Both the position numbers and the translations under genes were made by a program. Below, one piece after another: positions 31,858-31,944 of a DNA stretch of 31,944 nt (within the stretch, counting starts at the first letter, position 1; each line of letters starts with the position of its first letter). Origin of the DNA: JBFGCM01 sp041581135 (GTDB taxonomy: Bacteria; Actinomycetota; Acidimicrobiia; Spongiisociales; UBA5794). The notes under the pieces are model-generated. The model saw only the letters and a list, made by a program, of their open reading frames with translations, was not told where the DNA came from and searched no databases. The stretch covers positions 1 to 31,944 of the forward strand of contig JBFGCM010000038.1 of NCBI GenBank assembly GCA_041581135.1, read 5' to 3'.

Positions 31858-31944
31858 TCGGGTAGGTGCGCCGCCCGATGGGATTCGGGTGAATACGTAG
31901 GCAGCGTTGGCGCTGGTGGCTCCAATGACGACGTTGCCGCCAGA
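31720..31944 (-). CDS. Possible C-terminus of an FG-GAP-like secreted protein entering from the right edge
   Basis: The minus-strand frame from the right edge reads SGGNVVIGATSANAAYVFTR and continues open to TGA at 31722-31720. The phrase NVVIGAT...AAYVFTR closely resembles FG-GAP repeats of extracellular propeller proteins (typically VVVGAP...GAAYVFTR). The last 45 codons are the antisense of the mycothiol-type relic and have no protein-like character. Only about 29 residues of natural-looking sequence are visible, so both the identity and the true stop are uncertain. Confidence 0.4.
   Translation of the reverse strand, partial: SGGNVVIGATSANAAYVFTRIPSGGAPTRLAPADPLRRTPAIHQRLVAGQDELVASVPQAEVDGGGRAADRQAG

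Noticed and set aside
29325..31865. Open frame of 846 codons on the plus strand
   Set aside because: Antisense to both the membrane protein and the aldo/keto reductase, then runs out of frame into the mycothiol-type relic; not one protein.

Overview
The window looks like chromosomal DNA of a high-GC actinobacterium. The evidence is a strong bias to G or C at third codon positions, frequent GTG and TTG starts, a mycothiol-dependent-enzyme homologue, a BTAD/SARP-type regulator, a DUF222 (13E12-type) HNH endonuclease, and a perfect actinobacterial LexA box. The mix of a cyclase-AAA-TPR protein, a DUF7450-like secreted protein and many small secreted proteins is compatible with Acidimicrobiia, but that rank is a guess. 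No rRNA, tRNA, CRISPR array or insertion sequence was recognised.

Layout. 1-2358 is a minus-strand run: the first 18 codons of dinB (cut by the left edge), an LtrA-like membrane protein and a PflX-type radical SAM protein. 2424-5059 (plus) carries a Kelch-like lipoprotein and a two-domain GNAT acetyltransferase. 5125-6323 holds an ECF sigma factor divergent from a small secreted protein. 6397-8911 holds a homocysteine methyltransferase-like gene convergent with choline-sulfatase. 9022-10178 holds a 2TM protein and a secreted DUF7450-like protein separated by a strong hairpin. 10454-12116 (minus) is an operon of a papain-fold (C70/AvrRpt2-like) protease, an unknown 200-residue protein and a small tail-anchored protein. 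12464-14836 (minus) holds an acyltransferase and a patatin phospholipase that are translationally coupled, plus a PH-like membrane protein. 14979-19410 (minus) holds a 1074-residue adenylate cyclase/ATPase/TPR protein and a Gfo/Idh/MocA oxidoreductase.

The most interesting unit is 19493-22961. A cytosolic-looking papain-family (C1A) protease carries a C-terminal six-repeat Trp-rich propeller. Its stop codon overlaps, in ATGA, the start of a chagasin-like (I42) inhibitor of papain proteases. Divergent from this pair is an unrecognised 310-residue protein, and a perfect dyad lies in the shared promoter region. The arrangement resembles a protease effector with a dedicated immunity or control protein.

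23316-31442 holds a small secreted protein, a SARP/NB-ARC regulator, the HNH endonuclease (LexA box on its start codon, over a near-consensus promoter), a mycothiol-dependent-type enzyme, a seven-helix membrane protein and an aldo/keto reductase. Three intergenic stretches hold decayed 3' ends of genes that are intact elsewhere in the window: the HNH gene, the oxidoreductase and the mycothiol-type enzyme. At the right edge a minus-strand frame with an FG-GAP-like stretch runs antisense into one of these relics.
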